Source: an uncultured Brachyspira sp. (GTDB taxonomy: Bacteria; Spirochaetota; Brachyspiria; Brachyspirales; Brachyspiraceae). From it: a DNA stretch of 8,956 nucleotides. The notes under the pieces were generated by a model. The model saw nothing but the letters and a program-made list of their open reading frames with translations, was not told the DNA's origin and did not search any database. Shown here in pieces: positions 6,357 to 8,956 of the stretch (its first letter is position 1; each line of letters starts with the position of its first letter). The stretch lies in assembly GCA_934725525.1 (NCBI GenBank), contig CAKVCG010000069.1, positions 1 to 8,956 of the forward strand, given 5' to 3'. Made by a program: the position numbers and the translations under genes.

Positions 6357-6523
6357 TTTATTTACTATTATTTATTATTGATTTTTTGATTAAAAAGATT
6401 TTATATATTCTATATTTAAAATAAAAAATATTCAAATATAATTTCAAAAAATTATAAATTCATAAAAATTAAAAATTTTAACCAACCATAATTTATATAA
6501 TAAAAAAACCGATAATATTACAA
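6357..6523. promoter_or_regulatory. Divergent AT-rich promoter region between the ABC-F gene and rsmH
   Basis: The 167 bp between the two divergent starts are nearly all A+T. On the minus strand TTGAAT (6435-6430), 17 bp and TAGAAT (6412-6407) make a plausible promoter for the ABC-F gene, with a leader of roughly 44 nt. On the plus strand TATAAT at 6496-6501 could be the -10 of the rsmH operon, with transcription starting near 6508 and a very short leader. No clear -35 accompanies it. No MraZ-type operator (repeated GTGG-like boxes) is visible. Confidence 0.35.
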
Positions 6524-7423
6524 ATGGATAATATGGAATCTCAAATAATTCATAAGCCTGTTATGATTAAAGAAATTTTAAGTTTTATTCCCGAAAATTC
6601 AAATATAGTCGTTGATGCGACTTTGGGAGAAGGCGGACATACTAAAGCTATGTTAGATTTGAATCTTGAGGTTCATAGTTTTGAAAGAGATAAAAATATT
6701 TTGGAAATAGCGAAAAAAAGATTGGCGGATTATAAAAAATTTTATTGTTATAATAATACTTACGATAAAATGATTGATTCGCTTCCAAAAAATATAATTG
6801 GAAATGTAGATTTTATTCTTTACGATTTGGGAGTTTCAATGTTTCATTTCAAAAAAGCCGAAAGAGGATTTTCTTTTAACGAAAATAATAAACTCGATAT
6901 GCGACTTGGAATAAATAAAATAAACGCTTATGAAGTAATTAATAAATACGAAAAAAAAGATTTGGAGAGAATATTTAAAGAATACGGAGAGATTAAAAAT
7001 TATTCAAAATTAGCAGAAATAATAATTAAAGAAAGAAATAAAAAAAATATAGAAACGGCAAAAGAATTGGAAAATATTATATTTCATAATTCTGATAAAT
7101 CTAAAAAATACGGAAAAATTAATCCCGCGACTTTAATATTTCAAGCTATTAGAATTGAAGTTAATGACGAACTTAATATATTAAAAAAATCTATAGAAAA
7201 TATAAAAAATATTTTAAAAAAATACGGAGTTGTAGTTATAATAAGCTATCATTCTTTAGAAGACAGAATTGTAAAAAGATTTTTTAAAGATAATGAAAAA
7301 ACAAAAAATAAAGAAGGAATATTTAAACTTTTAAATTCTAAAGTTTTAAAACCGACAAATGAAGAGATAAAATTAAATATTGCAAGCAGAAGCGCTAAAT
7401 TGAGAGCGGCGCAATTATTATAA
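6524..7423 (+). CDS. rsmH: 16S rRNA (cytosine-1402-N4)-methyltransferase RsmH (MraW)
   Basis: An S-adenosylmethionine-dependent enzyme that methylates N4 of C1402 in the decoding centre of 16S rRNA. Family motifs in order: HKPVM (10-14), SAM-binding DATLGEGGHT (31-40), DLGVS (101-105), RGFSF (114-118) with LDMR (124-127), NPATLIFQAIRIEVN (200-214), SYHSLEDR (241-248) and SRSAKLR (288-294). At 299 residues it is close to the usual 300-315. The stretch after DLGVS reads MFHFK where most homologues have SPQLD or similar, a mild divergence. No Shine-Dalgarno is obvious before either the ATG at 6524 or the in-frame ATG at 6533, so the exact start is uncertain. It heads a reduced dcw cluster, with the ftsL-like gene 12 nt downstream. 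Confidence 0.96.
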   Translation: MDNMESQIIHKPVMIKEILSFIPENSNIVVDATLGEGGHTKAMLDLNLEVHSFERDKNILEIAKKRLADYKKFYCYNNTYDKMIDSLPKNIIGNVDFILYDLGVSMFHFKKAERGFSFNENNKLDMRLGINKINAYEVINKYEKKDLERIFKEYGEIKNYSKLAEIIIKERNKKNIETAKELENIIFHNSDKSKKYGKINPATLIFQAIRIEVNDELNILKKSIENIKNILKKYGVVVIISYHSLEDRIVKRFFKDNEKTKNKEGIFKLLNSKVLKPTNEEIKLNIASRSAKLRAAQLL

Positions 7424-7435
7424 ATAGAGGTAATT

Positions 7436-7777
7436 ATGAGAAAAAGATTAAAAGAAAATAAAACAAAAATCGAAAATAACGAAATCAAAGAATCAAAAAC
7501 TTATTCTATAGGTTCGCTTTTTATAGTTATAATATTATTCGTTATAATTATAAGCGTATTCACATTTATAAGAAATATAAAATCGGATGAAATTTTAATG
7601 GAACTTTCAAGGCTCGATAAAGAAATCGAAAAACTTGAAAAAGAAGTTAAAGTATTAAACGCCGAAGAAGTTAAATTATCTTCTCCAAACAGATTTATAG
7701 AAACGGCAATAATAAACGGATTTAGTTCGGCTGCAAGCGATAACGATATAATTTACTTAAAAATAAAATCGAATTAA
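7436..7777 (+). CDS. ftsL: FtsL-like cell-division membrane protein
   Basis: A 113-residue bitopic membrane protein. It has a charged cytoplasmic N-terminus (1-25), one transmembrane helix (about 26-45), a heptad-like coiled coil with leucines near 54, 57, 60, 67 and 74, and a short C-terminal domain. The run SSPNRFIETAIINGF (82-96) resembles the conserved FtsL/DivIC pattern sP.rIE..A...G. FtsL joins FtsB/DivIC and FtsQ/DivIB in the divisome complex that activates septal cell-wall synthesis. Position between rsmH and murE is the classical ftsL slot, which carries much of the weight because FtsL sequences are poorly conserved. A ribosome site AGAGG (7426-7430) lies 5 nt before the ATG. Its stop is 1 nt from the murE start, implying tight co-translation. 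Confidence 0.75.
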   Translation: MRKRLKENKTKIENNEIKESKTYSIGSLFIVIILFVIIISVFTFIRNIKSDEILMELSRLDKEIEKLEKEVKVLNAEEVKLSSPNRFIETAIINGFSSAASDNDIIYLKIKSN

Positions 7778-7778
7778 C

Positions 7779-8956
7779 ATGAAATATTTTAAAGAATTAA
7801 TTAAAGGTTATAATAATTTTGATTCAAAAAATATAACAAAAGAATGTTTGAATACAAAAATTAAAAATATAGCTTATAATTCAAAATTAATTAAAAAAGA
7901 TTATATATTTGTTGCAATTAAAGGAACTAAAGACGATGGACATAAATATATTGAAAATGCGATTGAAAATAAAGCGAATATTATAATATATGATTTTCGA
8001 TTTGATAAAAAAAAAATAAAAGAATTAAAAAATAATTATAATAAAATATTTTTCGTATCCGCTAAAAATCCTAGAGAAATGCTCGCTTTTATTTCGGCAA
8101 AATTATTTGACGAACCTACAAAAAAAATAAAAACAATCGCAATAACGGGAACTAACGGAAAAACTACAACGACTTATTTATTAAAATCGGTTTTAGAAAA
8201 TAATAAAAATAAAACTACTTTAATTGGCACTATAAAAAATATGATTGGCAAAAGAGAGATTAAAACGAATCTCACTACTCCCGAATCTATAGATTTAGAA
8301 AATATATTTAATAAATCGCTCAAAAAAAATATTTCTAATATAGTTATGGAAACTTCTTCGCAAGCTTTGGCAATGAATAGATGCGATTATTTGCAATTTG
8401 ATACGGCGATATGGACGAATATAACAGAGGACCATTTGGATTATCATAAGAATATGCAAAATTATTTGAAAGCGAAATTAAAACTTTTCGATTTGTTAAA
8501 AGAAAGTTGCAAAAAGAAAAAATTAGCTATAGTAAATATTGACACCGATTATTTTAAAGAAATTTCAAATTATATAAAAAAATTAAATTTAAAAATTATA
8601 ACTTACGGATTAAACGAAAAAGCGGATTATTACGGAAAAATTATATCTTTAAGCTCAAAATCTACCGAATACGAATTTTATGCAAAAGGAAAATTTATTT
8701 CAAAAGTAAAATTGTCGATACTTGGAAGATTTAATATATTAAATTCTCTCTCCGTTTTGGCTTATGCTTGCGAGTATAAATTGGATATAAAAAAAGCTAT
8801 AAAATCAATAAGCAAAGTTCAAGTTGCGGGAAGATTTGAAATAGTGACAAATGAAAAACATGACTTTATAGTCGCAGTCGATTATTCTCATACTCCCGAT
8901 AGTTTGAAAAATATTTTAATAGAAGCTAAAAAATTAAATCCAAATAGAGTAATAGT
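7779..8956 (+). CDS. murE: UDP-MurNAc-tripeptide synthetase MurE, 3' end outside window
   Basis: A cytosolic Mur ligase that adds the third amino acid to UDP-MurNAc-L-Ala-D-Glu in peptidoglycan precursor synthesis. The frame gives 392 codons and runs off the edge; about 90-110 residues are missing if length is normal. The N-terminal UDP-binding domain includes DYIFVAIKGTKDDGH (41-55). The ATP loop is TGTNGKTTT (123-131). Next come TTPES (166-170), METSSQAL (190-197), TNITEDHLDYH (213-223), GRFN (316-319), AGRFE (350-354) and DYSHTPDSL (368-376). Homologues usually have His in the E-x-SSHAL motif where this one has Gln195. The DNPR-type motif that distinguishes diaminopimelate from other third residues lies beyond the window, so the added amino acid is unknown. 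There is no Shine-Dalgarno; the ATG begins 1 nt after the ftsL stop, suggesting translational coupling. Confidence 0.95.
   Translation, partial: MKYFKELIKGYNNFDSKNITKECLNTKIKNIAYNSKLIKKDYIFVAIKGTKDDGHKYIENAIENKANIIIYDFRFDKKKIKELKNNYNKIFFVSAKNPREMLAFISAKLFDEPTKKIKTIAITGTNGKTTTTYLLKSVLENNKNKTTLIGTIKNMIGKREIKTNLTTPESIDLENIFNKSLKKNISNIVMETSSQALAMNRCDYLQFDTAIWTNITEDHLDYHKNMQNYLKAKLKLFDLLKESCKKKKLAIVNIDTDYFKEISNYIKKLNLKIITYGLNEKADYYGKIISLSSKSTEYEFYAKGKFISKVKLSILGRFNILNSLSVLAYACEYKLDIKKAIKSISKVQVAGRFEIVTNEKHDFIVAVDYSHTPDSLKNILIEAKKLNPNRVI

Noticed and set aside
7249..7488. Minus-strand open frame across the rsmH/ftsL junction
   Set aside because: It overlaps conserved RsmH motifs in antisense and has no supporting ribosome site or family resemblance.

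Overview
The window is very AT-rich. Its gene content and codon use fit a low-GC anaerobic spirochaete, most likely Brachyspira. That is inferred from composition, protein style and gene arrangement; no marker gene was compared. It carries conserved housekeeping genes, one transporter operon and two short accessory stretches.

Left edge (1-281): the first 70 bases are 14 uninterrupted copies of the pentamer TTGTA, and the array may continue beyond the edge. Read on the minus strand, a perfect-consensus promoter (TTGACA, 16 bp, TATAAT), a Shine-Dalgarno and an ATG lead straight into the array. The array therefore lies just inside the start of a leftward gene. Because 5 is not a multiple of 3, gain or loss of a pentamer would shift the downstream frame. 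This is the classic architecture of a phase-variable contingency gene and is the most interesting item here. The body of the gene lies outside the window.

Transporter operon (282-3093, plus strand): an OpuC/EgtV-type ABC ATPase with a C-terminal CBS domain overlaps by 4 nt a fused permease plus substrate-binding protein that starts at TTG. A 60-residue predicted secreted peptide of unknown function follows 17 nt later. The pair should import a betaine-, choline- or ergothioneine-like solute.

Intergenic 3094-3386: a noticeably GC-richer patch contains nested inverted repeats, three copies of a 10-mer and an ATTGC...GCAAT element. It looks like dispersed-repeat material next to the dxr promoter.

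Housekeeping half (3387-8956): dxr (MEP isoprenoid pathway) converges with a minus-strand ABC-F ATPase gene, with only 3 bp between them. After a 167-bp divergent promoter region, rsmH, an ftsL-like gene and murE form a tightly packed plus-strand operon. This is a reduced dcw (division and cell wall) cluster without mraZ in front and without ftsI between ftsL and murE. murE runs off the right edge. No tRNA, rRNA, CRISPR array or insertion sequence was seen.
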